Origin: Halovivax asiaticus JCM 14624
GTDB taxonomy: Archaea > Halobacteriota > Halobacteria > Halobacteriales > Natrialbaceae
Length of the DNA stretch: 64,000 nt
Direction of reading: 5' to 3'
NCBI RefSeq assembly: GCF_000337515.1
Contig: NZ_AOIQ01000017.1
Coordinates: 62,001-126,000 of the forward strand
Of this stretch, positions 7,539-14,392 are shown one piece after another. The notes beneath the pieces were generated by a model. The model was not told the origin of the DNA. It saw only the letters and a program-made list of their open reading frames with translations, and made no database searches. Positions within the stretch are counted from its first letter, which is position 1, and every line of letters starts with the position of its first letter. The position numbers and the translations under genes are program-made.

Positions 7539-8831
7539 ATGAATACGCGCGGCGTGCTGGTCGGTCTCTTTTTGCTCGGCCTCCTCACCAGCGGCGTCGT
7601 GGCGACGACCAACGTCGTCGATATCGACGGGGACGCCACGCCGATCGTCGCGGAACTCGAGCAGGGGACCGACCCGTTTGCCGCGGACACGGACGGCGAC
7701 GGGCTGGACGACGGCGAGGAGGTCGACGAGTACGGGACTGACCCGCTCGTCGCCGATACGGATGGTGACGGACTGGCCGACGGGGTGGAGGTGACCACCC
7801 ACGGGACGAATCCCCTCGTCGCTGACACGGATCGTGATGGGCTCACCGACGGTGCGGAGATCGACGAGTACGGAACGGCGCCGACGGATTCCGATTCGGA
7901 CGACGACGGCCTCCGTGATGGGGCGGAGGTCGACGAGTACGGGACGGATCCGCTCGCCGCCGACACGGACGGTGACGGCCTCGACGACGGCGAGGAGGTC
8001 GACGAGTACGGCACGGACCCGCTCGCCGTCGATACCGACGACGATGGCCTCACGGACGAAGCCGAGATCGACGAGTACGGGACCGATCCGACCGTCGCCG
8101 ATACGGACGACGACGGGCTCGAGGACGGTGCGGAGGTCGAGCGTGGGACGGATCCCCAGCGTCGGGACACCGATGGTGACGGCCTCTGGGACGGCATGGA
8201 GGTCCACGCGTCCGATCGACTTCCCGATGCGGATCCGCTCCGGTACGACGTCTACGTCGAGGTCGACGAGATGAGCGGGCAGTCGCTCGGCTGGCTCGAA
8301 GCCGGACGTGTGACGAACGAGTTCGCCGATGCGCCGATCGAGAACCCGGACGGGTCGACGGGTGTCGACCTCCACTTCGTGCGGAGCGACGACACGATCC
8401 CCCACGCGTCGTCGACCAGCTTCGACGACGACCTCCCGTCGATCAAGTCGACGTACTTCGACAACGAGGGCTACGGCTACCATTACCTCCTGATCGCCGA
8501 CTCGATCGATTCGGACCAGGGTGGGTACGGTACCGTCGTCCTCGGACAGGCGCGACCCGGAACCATGCTCGTCGCCGACGACTCGCGGAGTGACGCCACT
8601 GGGTCGACGGTGATGCACGAACTCGGCCACTCGCTCGGCCTGACGAACCGCGACTTCGGCGGCGTCGACAGCCAAACGTACTCCTTCGCCGAGTACCCGA
8701 GCGTCATGAACTACAACGCGCCACTCGACCACTACGGCTTCTCCGACGGCTCGAACGGCCCGCTGGACCACGATGACTGGGCCACGATCGAACGGGACTG
8801 GTACACGCCGGGGACGTATCTGTTGGAATGA
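7539..8831 (+). CDS. secreted metzincin-like protease with TSP3-type calcium repeats
   Basis: A 430-residue protein. Residues 1-22 form a signal peptide or anchor (RGVLVGLFLLGLLTSGVVA). Residues about 48-222 hold eight tandem DxDxDGLxDGxE units of the thrombospondin-type-3/calcium-binding kind, mostly 23 residues apart. The C-terminal half has HELGHSLG at residues 360-367 and a Met-turn-like SVMNYN with Met390, the layout of metzincin zinc proteases. The usual third ligand (His at position 11 of HExxHxxGxxH) is Asn370 here, with Asp372 two residues on. The start at 7539 is the only one giving a signal peptide. It probably acts outside the cell, stabilised by calcium; substrates unknown. Confidence 0.8.
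   Translation: MNTRGVLVGLFLLGLLTSGVVATTNVVDIDGDATPIVAELEQGTDPFAADTDGDGLDDGEEVDEYGTDPLVADTDGDGLADGVEVTTHGTNPLVADTDRDGLTDGAEIDEYGTAPTDSDSDDDGLRDGAEVDEYGTDPLAADTDGDGLDDGEEVDEYGTDPLAVDTDDDGLTDEAEIDEYGTDPTVADTDDDGLEDGAEVERGTDPQRRDTDGDGLWDGMEVHASDRLPDADPLRYDVYVEVDEMSGQSLGWLEAGRVTNEFADAPIENPDGSTGVDLHFVRSDDTIPHASSTSFDDDLPSIKSTYFDNEGYGYHYLLIADSIDSDQGGYGTVVLGQARPGTMLVADDSRSDATGSTVMHELGHSLGLTNRDFGGVDSQTYSFAEYPSVMNYNAPLDHYGFSDGSNGPLDHDDWATIERDWYTPGTYLLE
7686..8200 (+). repeat. tandem 69-bp coding repeats (calcium-binding units)
   Basis: The DNA repeats with a 69-bp period matching the 23-residue protein unit. Blocks such as GAGGTCGACGAGTACGG recur nearly unchanged. Such long DNA identity would allow unit gain or loss by recombination. 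The repeats also create long spurious open frames on the opposite strand. Confidence 0.85.
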
Positions 8832-8955
8832 GTGCGAGTCGCTCTCTGTCGGCCCGCACCAGTCGCCCGCCGTCTATGAGGTGTCTCACTAGCTGCGTTC
8901 TCTCAGAATCAACTGGATCGACGAGACGATCGCTCGGCCGGTACTCCCGATTCGC

Positions 8956-9354
8956 TCAGTAGTCGGTGACTTCCCACTCGATTTCGTAGTCGTCGACACG
9001 GTCGGGCTCGTCACCCAGGAACATTGCGTCGAATTCCCAGGTTCGGCCATCGGCGAGTTCGCTCGTGTTGTCGAGGCCCTCTTCGAACTGGGTCCCCTCT
9101 TCGTCGAGGAAGTAGACGCTCACTTCGACATAACTGAGCGTATCACCGGAGACGTTTTCGAGCTGGCCGGTAACGCCCGCCTCGTAGGCGCCGCTGTTGT
9201 ACCACTCGTGATCGACGAACTGGACTGGGCCGTCACCGTCTCCCGACCCGCTATCGTCGCCCGACTGTCGGTCGCTGGACTCGTTCTCAGTACACCCGGC
9301 GAGTGTCGCTGGGATCGATGCGCCTGCCAAAGCCAAGAAGGTTCGGCGTTGCAT
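8956..9354 (-). CDS. secreted lipoprotein with FxLYD-like domain
   Basis: A 132-residue exported protein. The N-terminus MQRRTFLALAGASIPATLAGC carries a twin-arginine-type start (RR) and a lipobox (LAGC) with Cys21, so it should be Tat-exported and lipid-anchored on the outer face of the cell membrane. A Ser/Asp/Gly linker (about 25-42) precedes a beta-rich domain resembling the FxLYD fold (GQLENVSGDTLSYVEVSVYFLDEEG), common in haloarchaeal surface lipoproteins. No enzymatic motif is seen. It converges with the protease gene. Confidence 0.82.
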   Translation of the reverse strand: MQRRTFLALAGASIPATLAGCTENESSDRQSGDDSGSGDGDGPVQFVDHEWYNSGAYEAGVTGQLENVSGDTLSYVEVSVYFLDEEGTQFEEGLDNTSELADGRTWEFDAMFLGDEPDRVDDYEIEWEVTDY

Positions 9355-9443
9355 ACCAGCTGAGTTGAGAGTAAGCCGAGATGAATATTCTGGCCGGGAA
9401 ACCAGTTGTCGCTATAGTTCCGAGCATGTTCTTTGGTTCATAT

Positions 9444-9457
9444 GACAGATATCTGTC
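9444..9457. promoter_or_regulatory. 14-bp perfect palindrome
   Basis: GACAGATATCTGTC reads the same on both strands. It sits 90-103 bp upstream of the lipoprotein start (9354) and 46 bp before the CRISPR-like relic. The symmetry suggests a dimeric regulator site, but no cognate regulator is evident nearby. Confidence 0.35.
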
Positions 9458-9502
9458 TACGACGATAGTGGGTGCGCTCGTACTCGGCCATAGCTTATTG
9501 AC

Positions 9503-9698
9503 TTCTTCCACTCTACAGAACCCTGGTGAAACGACGATGTTTGCTTAGCCGTTGTCTATCCCAACGCGGCTTCAACCCTACAAGGGTCCTGCTGAAACAA
9601 TGGCCGATCCCGGGCCATATAACCCTCTCTCGGCGGATTTCACATCAGGGTTTTCGTCGACCCGCAATAGTGTGTCAACCCCTGGGGGTCGACGAAAC
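9503..9698 (-). CRISPR. degenerate CRISPR remnant without cas genes
   Basis: The 30-mer at 9569-9598 reads, on the minus strand, GTTTCAGCAGGACCCTTGTA then GGGTTGAAGC, which resembles the haloarchaeal subtype I-B repeat I recall (GTTTCAG...ACCCTTGTGGG.TTGAAGC). Exactly 36 bp before it (9533-9568, a normal haloarchaeal spacer length) ends a degenerate copy (9503-9532) keeping CCTGGTGAAAC. A third, weaker copy (TGTGTCAACCCC...GGGTCGACGAAAC) is at 9671-9698, 72 bp further on. No cas gene lies in the window. The call rests mainly on one good repeat plus spacing. Confidence 0.45.
9652..9697. repeat. 12-bp inverted repeat
   Basis: TTTCGTCGACCC (9652-9663) and GGGTCGACGAAA (9686-9697) are perfect 12-bp arms around a 22-nt loop. 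The right arm overlaps the third CRISPR-like copy. This could be a hairpin terminator, a protein site, or a degraded repeat pair in opposite orientations. Confidence 0.6.
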
Positions 9699-9856
9699 TT
9701 CCCCTCACGATCGCGCTCTGTACATCCCTCTCCTTTCACGAACCCTCCTGATTCACCTCTCTATCCTCATTCCCTCGAACAATCCTGTCTCTGTCTTGCT
9801 CCTGCCGTAGACAACACCGCCGCCTCACGTTAGATAATTAATTACGCCACTTCTAG

Positions 9857-9866
9857 TTAGATATAA
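9857..9866 (+). promoter_or_regulatory. TATA element for the structured RNA
   Basis: TTAGATATAA lies in an AT-rich stretch, centred about 25 bp before position 9888. That is the normal archaeal distance to a transcription start and places the start just ahead of the RNA stem beginning at 9891. Confidence 0.45.
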
Positions 9867-9885
9867 GTAACAATAACCCATACTG

Positions 9886-9980
9886 ATGGCTGGAAGCCGA
9901 TCAGTCTCCACATGCCAGAGGGCAGGCATCAGAAATGCCCCGGGTGATAGAGCACCCGAGACTGTGGCTTCCAATCGCGG
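9886..9980 (+). ncRNA. candidate structured RNA with branched fold
   Basis: A long closing helix is formed by TGGAAGCC (9891-9898) with GGCTTCCA (9966-9973), continued by CAGTC (9902-9906) with GACTG (9960-9964). Inside lie three consecutive hairpins: TGCC/GGCA (9913-9924, 4-nt loop), GGCAT/ATGCC (9925-9939, 5-nt loop) and GGGTG/CACCC (9942-9957, 6-nt loop). The layout resembles a tRNA-like four-way junction but has no TTCRANT loop or usable anticodon. There is a TATA element at the right distance and no good open frame. I do not recognise it as RNase P, SRP, C/D-box or a clear H/ACA RNA. The 3' end is uncertain and could extend to about 10018. Confidence 0.45.
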
Positions 9981-10115
9981 CAGATCCGAAGCCATGAACG
10001 CGTACCCACCCGCGAGACATAAACCTCTCGCACGACGGTCGTATCGCCCGTTTTCGCCAGCTTCGCGTCCAGGGTCGGTGTCGGAGCCGTCACCGACGAT
10101 GGGGGTCGTTGTGGG

Positions 10116-10397
10116 GTGTCCGACGTGACCGATCAGCCGTCGGGTCGCGGCGCTGGTGATCGTGGTGACGGTGACGCGTCGCCTCACGGCGGCCGCGGTC
10201 GCGACGATCGCGAGGATCGGCCTCGCGACGACCGGGAGGGCGACGCGGGAGCTTCGAGCCTGTCGCGGTGTCCGCAGTGTGGCACGCCAGTCGTGTCGTT
10301 CACGATCCGCGGGCCGATGGACGCGCGGGCCGCCCCGTGTGGCTGTCCGCTCGCCGTGGAAGACGTCAACGAGCTCTCCGGCTCGTCGTCTTCGTAG
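10116..10397 (+). CDS. small zinc-ribbon protein
   Basis: A 93-residue protein starting at GTG 10116 after a G-rich ribosome-binding-like GATGGGGG. The first half is a disordered, charged Arg/Asp/Gly segment. The second half (about residues 50-77) has CPQCGTPVVSFTIRGP then APCGCPL, a CPxCG plus CGC zinc-binding pair found in many small haloarchaeal CxxC proteins. Function unknown; such proteins are often nucleic-acid or protein adaptors. The overlapping minus-strand frame is a shadow. Confidence 0.62.
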   Translation: MSDVTDQPSGRGAGDRGDGDASPHGGRGRDDREDRPRDDREGDAGASSLSRCPQCGTPVVSFTIRGPMDARAAPCGCPLAVEDVNELSGSSSS

Positions 10398-10749
10398 ACG
10401 CCGCTCGATCCCAGTTTTCTGTACACTCGTCCGATCCACACTCGTCAGTCGAACGTCGTGAACGGGGACTCGATCGGATGCCATCGCTCGGAGGATACTG
10501 ATCGGGAGGCCGGGTGGGACGGCTGCCTCGTGTGGGGGCGACGCGTTCGGAATCCGACGGTGTAGTGGAATGCCGCCTCGTCACCCGATACGACTGACTC
10601 CCTAATAATATTTGTGCTATATAGGGGCCGTTGAATTATCGTCTGCTAGGAGCGGTAGCGGGCGACAATCCCGCCTACAGGCGCTCGTGGTTCAAATTTT
10701 CGCTCGCAGAACGGTCGGCTTCTCAGCGGTGCCGGAGTTCGTTGGCGTC
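10398..10749. other. intergenic stretch holding a strong TATA element and a tRNA-like relic
   Basis: About 350 bases between the zinc-ribbon gene and the 3' end of sufS. The first 200 bases show nothing clear. From 10603 an AT-rich block (TAATAATATTTG, then TATATA at 10618-10623) forms a good promoter pointing right, toward the tRNA-like sequence at 10643-10710. Confidence 0.5.
10643..10710 (+). pseudogene. possible decayed tRNA or tRNA-like RNA
   Basis: CTGCTAG (10643-10649) pairs 6 of 7 with CTCGCAG (10703-10709). GCGGG and CCCGC (10658-10674) form a 5-bp stem with a 7-nt loop. CGTGG-TTCAAAT-TTTCG (10686-10702) is a T-arm with the canonical TTCAAAT loop and a stem weakened by one mismatch and two G-U pairs. 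The D region is only 8 nt and position 33 of the anticodon loop is G rather than U, so it is not a working tRNA by normal rules. TATATA at 10618-10623 lies about 23 bp upstream. Confidence 0.28.
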
Positions 10750-11997
10750 TCACCCAAACAGCGCCTGCGCGTCCTCGATCGCCTCGACGAGCGGGTCGAT
10801 CTCGTCGACGGAGTTGTAGACGTAGAAGGAGGCCCGCGCCGTCGCCGCGACGCCGAGCGTATCGTGCAGCGGCTGGGTGCAGTGGTCGCCGGCGCGGATG
10901 GCGACGGCGTGGTCGTTGCAGATCGACGCCAGATCGTGGGCGTGGACGTTTGCCAGCGTAAAGCTCACGAGGCCCGCCCGATCCGGCCCGGGCTCGGGGC
11001 CGTAGATCGTCAGCCCGTCGATGGCCGAGAGGGCGTCGTAGGCCGCTTCCGCGAGGCGCTCCTCGTGGGCCTGGACGCGCTCCATCCCGATCTCCTCCAG
11101 GTAGTCGACCGCGGCGTGGAGCCCGACGGCCTCGGCGATCGGCGGCGTGCCGGGTTCGAACTTCCACGGCACTTCGCCCCAGCTCGAGTCGTCGTAGGTT
11201 ACCTTCCGGATCATACCGCCGCCGTAGAGGTAGGGATCGAGTTCCGCGAGCAGGTCCTCCTTCCCGTAGAGACAGCCGATGCCCGTCGGGCCGGCCATCT
11301 TGTGCCCGGAGAAGGCGTAGAAGTCGGCGCCGATTTCCTCCACGTCGACGGGGCGGGTCGGCACGGCCTGCGCGCCGTCGATGAATGTCAGCGCGTCGTG
11401 CTCGTGGGCGAGGTCGACCAGCTCGTTCACGGGGTTGACCGTTCCCAGCGTGTTCGAGACGTGGACCGCCGAGAGCATCGCGGTGTCGTCCGTGATGCAC
11501 TTGCGGGCGTGGTCCATGTCGAGGCGGCCGTCCTCGGTGACCTCGATGTACTTCACGTCGGCGCCGGTGCGCATCGCGATCTGCTGCCAGGTGACCAGCG
11601 AGGCGTGGTGTTCCATCTGCGTGAGGACGACCTCGTCGCCGGGGCCCAGTTCGCGCAGGCCCCACGCGTGGGCGATCAGGTTCTCGCTCTCGGTGGTGTT
11701 CTTCGTGAAGACGAGTTCCTTCCGGCCGCCGCTGGCGCCGACGAACTCGGCGACGCGGTCGTGGGCCTCCTCGTAGGCGACCGACGCCTGCTGGCTCAGA
11801 TGGTGGATGCCCCGGTGGACGTTCGCGTTCGACTCGCGGTAGTAGTCGCTCATGGCGTCGACGACCGGGTCCGGGGTCTGGGCCGTCGCCGCGCTATCGA
11901 GGTAGACGAGCGGCGTGCCGTCGACCGACTGATCCAAGATCGGGTACTCGGCCCGGATGGCCTCGACGTCGAGCGGCTCGACGCGCTGGTGACTCAT
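10750..11997 (-). CDS. sufS: cysteine desulfurase SufS
   Basis: A 415-residue group II PLP-dependent desulfurase that takes sulfur from cysteine and passes it as persulfide to the scaffold SufU for Fe-S cluster assembly. Features are YLDSAATAQTP near the N-terminus, the PLP lysine K233 in FSGHKMAGPTGIG, and the persulfide cysteine C373 in IRAGDHCTQP. Length and order match the family closely. The start MSHQRVEPLDVEAIRAEYP is the usual one. The C-terminal region overlaps long meaningless open frames on the other strand. sufU follows only after a 3.4-kb intervening stretch. Confidence 0.95.
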   Translation of the reverse strand: MSHQRVEPLDVEAIRAEYPILDQSVDGTPLVYLDSAATAQTPDPVVDAMSDYYRESNANVHRGIHHLSQQASVAYEEAHDRVAEFVGASGGRKELVFTKNTTESENLIAHAWGLRELGPGDEVVLTQMEHHASLVTWQQIAMRTGADVKYIEVTEDGRLDMDHARKCITDDTAMLSAVHVSNTLGTVNPVNELVDLAHEHDALTFIDGAQAVPTRPVDVEEIGADFYAFSGHKMAGPTGIGCLYGKEDLLAELDPYLYGGGMIRKVTYDDSSWGEVPWKFEPGTPPIAEAVGLHAAVDYLEEIGMERVQAHEERLAEAAYDALSAIDGLTIYGPEPGPDRAGLVSFTLANVHAHDLASICNDHAVAIRAGDHCTQPLHDTLGVAATARASFYVYNSVDEIDPLVEAIEDAQALFG

Positions 11998-12118
11998 TAC
12001 TCGTCGGTTGGGGCTGCAGGGAAAACACTCCTTCGGTCGCGGCGCGATTCGACGGCGTCGATGACGGCGACCGTCCGTCTCTACGTGCCCTCGCTAGTTG
12101 TGACGGTGTGTGGCTGGC

Positions 12119-12958
12119 TCACGCCGAGACTTCGAGGAGTCGTGCGCCGCAGTCGTCACAGGTGACGGCGTATACCTCGTAGGACCGGCAGCACGATTCG
12201 ACGGTCTCCTCGTCGATCGAGATGCGCCCGTCGCAGGCCGGGCAGGTCTCGAGGAACGCTCTGAGGCCGCCGACGATCTGCCCGCGTTCGTGCAGCGGTC
12301 GGTCGGCCCAGGTCGGGAGGTGCTCGTCCAAGAGCCGAGCGCCGGCCAGATCGGCCACCAGTGCGGCTTCCGACTCCCAGTGGGCGACGGCGCCGCCCTC
12401 GTCACCGACGGCGACGATGCGGTCTTCGGACGGGTCGTCGTCCAGCGTGATCGTCTCGGGGTCGCGTTCGACGAAGGCGGCGACCTGTTCGACCCGGTCA
12501 CCCTGGCGCACGTCGACGACGTGTCCCCGCCACCGGTCGCGGAAGCCGTCGGCGAGACAGAGGTCCTCTTCGTCTTCGCAGGGAACGGTGACGCCGCCGT
12601 CGACGAGGATGCGCTCCGGATCGAACTTCGCCGTTTGCTCGTCGTCCTGTGACACCGGTGCTGGTTCCTTGTCGAACCACGCCAGGACGCGATCCGGGAA
12701 GTACCGTTTGGTAAACGTCGGCGTGCCCGGGACGAGATAGCCGCGGACGTAGATGGTCAGCAGCGAGACGACGAGGACGGCGGTGGCGGCGAGCGCGCCC
12801 GTCGCCGCTCTGCCGACGATTCCCACGACGCCGCCGACGGCGATGGCGAACGCGAGGGCTAGGACGACGTTGACGATCGTACAGGGAATGCAGCGATTCG
12901 CGCCGGTGTACTCGGGCTGGCGGACGCGGTCGACCAGTCTGACGAGGGCCGTGCTCAT
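12119..12958 (-). CDS. membrane protein with C-terminal zinc-ribbon-like domain
   Basis: A 279-residue protein. An N-terminal CIPCTIVN pair sits just before two hydrophobic segments (about residues 32-78), followed by a soluble acidic domain. The tail carries CPAC...CCRSYEVYAVTCDDCG, a four-cysteine zinc ribbon. ATG at 12958 is preferred over one 11 codons upstream because it begins right at the conserved-looking MSTALVRLVDRVRQPEYTG. I do not know its function; it appears to be a haloarchaeal conserved hypothetical. It is divergent from Sec61 beta. Confidence 0.75.
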   Translation of the reverse strand: MSTALVRLVDRVRQPEYTGANRCIPCTIVNVVLALAFAIAVGGVVGIVGRAATGALAATAVLVVSLLTIYVRGYLVPGTPTFTKRYFPDRVLAWFDKEPAPVSQDDEQTAKFDPERILVDGGVTVPCEDEEDLCLADGFRDRWRGHVVDVRQGDRVEQVAAFVERDPETITLDDDPSEDRIVAVGDEGGAVAHWESEAALVADLAGARLLDEHLPTWADRPLHERGQIVGGLRAFLETCPACDGRISIDEETVESCCRSYEVYAVTCDDCGARLLEVSA

Positions 12959-13215
12959 AGCCGGATGCACACGACTAGTCGACAAAAACACACCGGTTTA
13001 TTACCAATGCTATTTATATGCAGCACTAAATTTATGGCGGCTATAGCGTATTTCGGACAACCGATCTCCGTGAGACACCATCGCTGGGCCGGCTCTGACC
13101 GACCGGTCCCCGGCACACTGTCGCCCGCACGGACGACGCGCTCGTTCCGCGTTCGTCTCTACGCTCGGCGACACGCCAGGGACGATGCTGGCGCCGATCG
13201 ACTGGCTCACGATCG

Positions 13216-13236
13216 GTCGAAAGGTTTAGTTTCGAC
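13216..13236. promoter_or_regulatory. palindrome over the Sec61-beta promoter
   Basis: GTCGAAA (13216-13222) and TTTCGAC (13230-13236) are perfect 7-bp arms around GGTTTAG, which looks like the TATA element of the gene starting at 13255. TATA centre to start codon is about 29 bp, so the transcript would be nearly leaderless. A symmetric site on the promoter suggests repressor binding. Confidence 0.45.
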
Positions 13237-13254
13237 GACCGCGGAACGGGGGAC

Positions 13255-13416
13255 ATGGACAAAGGACAGAACACGGGCGGGCTGATGTCCAGTGCCGGAC
13301 TGGTCCGGTACTTTGACTCGGAGGACGAGAAGGGCATCCGTATCGACCCGAAGACCATCATCGTGTTCGGGCTCTTGCTCGGCGTCGTCGTTCAGGTGCT
13401 GTCGTTCATCGCCTGA
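13255..13416 (+). CDS. secG: preprotein translocase Sec61 beta subunit
   Basis: A 53-residue tail-anchored membrane protein, small non-essential partner of SecY and SecE in the archaeal protein-export channel. The sequence runs MDKGQNTGGLMSSAGLVRYF, then DSEDEKGIRIDPKTI, then a single hydrophobic helix (VFGLLLGVVVQVLSFIA) at the C-terminus. This is the standard archaeal Sec61-beta pattern (GLMSSAGLxRYF, with IxxxP before the helix). It is followed by pdxT, hisE and a DUF151 gene, a familiar haloarchaeal neighbourhood. It is too short for default ORF cut-offs. Confidence 0.95.
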   Translation: MDKGQNTGGLMSSAGLVRYFDSEDEKGIRIDPKTIIVFGLLLGVVVQVLSFIA

Positions 13417-13648
13417 TCGGCGAGCGTCGTCGAGGGCTGCCGTCGTTGGCCTGTAGCACCTGCAGTGTGCGTTGTCTGCACACGTAGAGTCCCCCACGGG
13501 GACCGTAGATACTATCTTCACGCCTGACCACCGTCCGTCAGTCCACCTGCGTCCGCCTCTCCGCGCCAGCGTCCGCCACCTGCTTTCGCTGCCCGCGCCT
13601 GCGTCCGTCTGTCCACGTCTTCGATCGCGCGCTGACGCCGCGTTTTTA

Positions 13649-13659
13649 TCCACCCCATC
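13649..13659 (+). promoter_or_regulatory. TATA element of pdxT
   Basis: CGTTTTTATCC ends 13 bp before the pdxT ATG at 13672. With initiation about 22-25 bp downstream the message would start at or next to the start codon, giving a leaderless transcript as is common in haloarchaea. Confidence 0.45.
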
Positions 13660-13671
13660 CGAAGTCCAGCC

Positions 13672-14277
13672 ATGTCACTGACCGCTGGCGTCGTCGCCGT
13701 GCAGGGCGACGTCGAGGAACACGTGCGGGCCATCGAACGGGTGTGCGATCGCCGTGGTCGGTCCGTGTCGGTCCACGAGGTACGCGAACCGGGGGTGATT
13801 CCCGAGTGTGACGTGCTCGCGCTCCCGGGCGGGGAGTCGACGACCATCTCGCGGACGCTCCACCGGGCGGGGCTCGCTTCCGAAATCCGGGAACACGTCG
13901 CGTCCGGGCGGCCACTCTTCGCGACGTGTGCGGGCCTGATCGTCGTCTCGGCCGATGCCGGAGACGACCGCATCGACGAACTCGCCCTCCTCGACGTGAC
14001 CGTCGAACGCAACGCCTTCGGCCGCCAGCGCGACAGTTTCGAGGCCAGCCTCGACGTCGCGGGACTCGACGAGCCGTTTCCCGCCGTCTTCATCCGCGCC
14101 CCGGCGATCGACACCGTCGGTGACGCCACGGTCCTCGCGACCGTCGATGGCCGCCCCGTCGCGGTCAGACAGGGGCCGATTCTCGCGACCGCCTTCCACC
14201 CGGAACTGACCCCCGACGATCGGTTACACGAACTCGCCCTCTTCGAGCCCGAGACGGCCGCCAGCTCGCCCGAGTGA
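13672..14277 (+). CDS. pdxT: pyridoxal 5'-phosphate synthase glutaminase subunit PdxT
   Basis: A 201-residue class-I glutamine amidotransferase. It hydrolyses glutamine and channels ammonia to PdxS for direct synthesis of vitamin B6 (PLP). Visible features are AGVVAVQGDVEEH at the N-terminus, LALPGGESTT (oxyanion region), the nucleophile C86 in FATCAGLIV, and the His176-Glu178 pair in AFHPELT. Length fits the family (about 190-205). The synthase partner pdxS is not in this window. Good TATA sequence upstream. Confidence 0.95.
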   Translation: MSLTAGVVAVQGDVEEHVRAIERVCDRRGRSVSVHEVREPGVIPECDVLALPGGESTTISRTLHRAGLASEIREHVASGRPLFATCAGLIVVSADAGDDRIDELALLDVTVERNAFGRQRDSFEASLDVAGLDEPFPAVFIRAPAIDTVGDATVLATVDGRPVAVRQGPILATAFHPELTPDDRLHELALFEPETAASSPE

Positions 14278-14392
14278 CTCCGCGGGGTCGCGCCAGTTCG
14301 AGCCGGCCCGTGGCGCTCGTCGCTATCCGAGTGACCTCGCGCCGCTCGCCGGTGTCGCAGGGGTTTTTCCCGGTCGGTCCCGTCGCATCCGT

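Noticed and set aside
7350-8771. Upstream extension of sufU through the protease region
   Set aside because: The extension is antisense to the calcium repeats; the SufU family starts at MGTGSDMYRQQ.
9526-9833. Two plus-strand open frames over the CRISPR-like block
   Set aside because: Translation is of repeat and low-complexity DNA; no start signal and no recognisable protein.
9886-10018. Assignment of the structured RNA as an H/ACA guide RNA
   Set aside because: An ACA triplet does occur near 10017, but the first hairpin has no ACA after its lower stem and no proper guide pocket, so the class is left open.
9825-10484. Long minus-strand open frame over the RNA candidate and zinc-ribbon gene
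   Set aside because: Arg-rich translation typical of the shadow of a GC-rich gene; conflicts with the promoter and stem structure of the RNA candidate.
10643-10710. Functional tRNA gene
   Set aside because: D region too short and U33 missing; kept only as a tRNA-like relic.
10612-12165. Very long plus-strand open frame antisense to sufS
   Set aside because: It mirrors sufS, a clear desulfurase with catalytic Lys and Cys, and its translation is meaningless.
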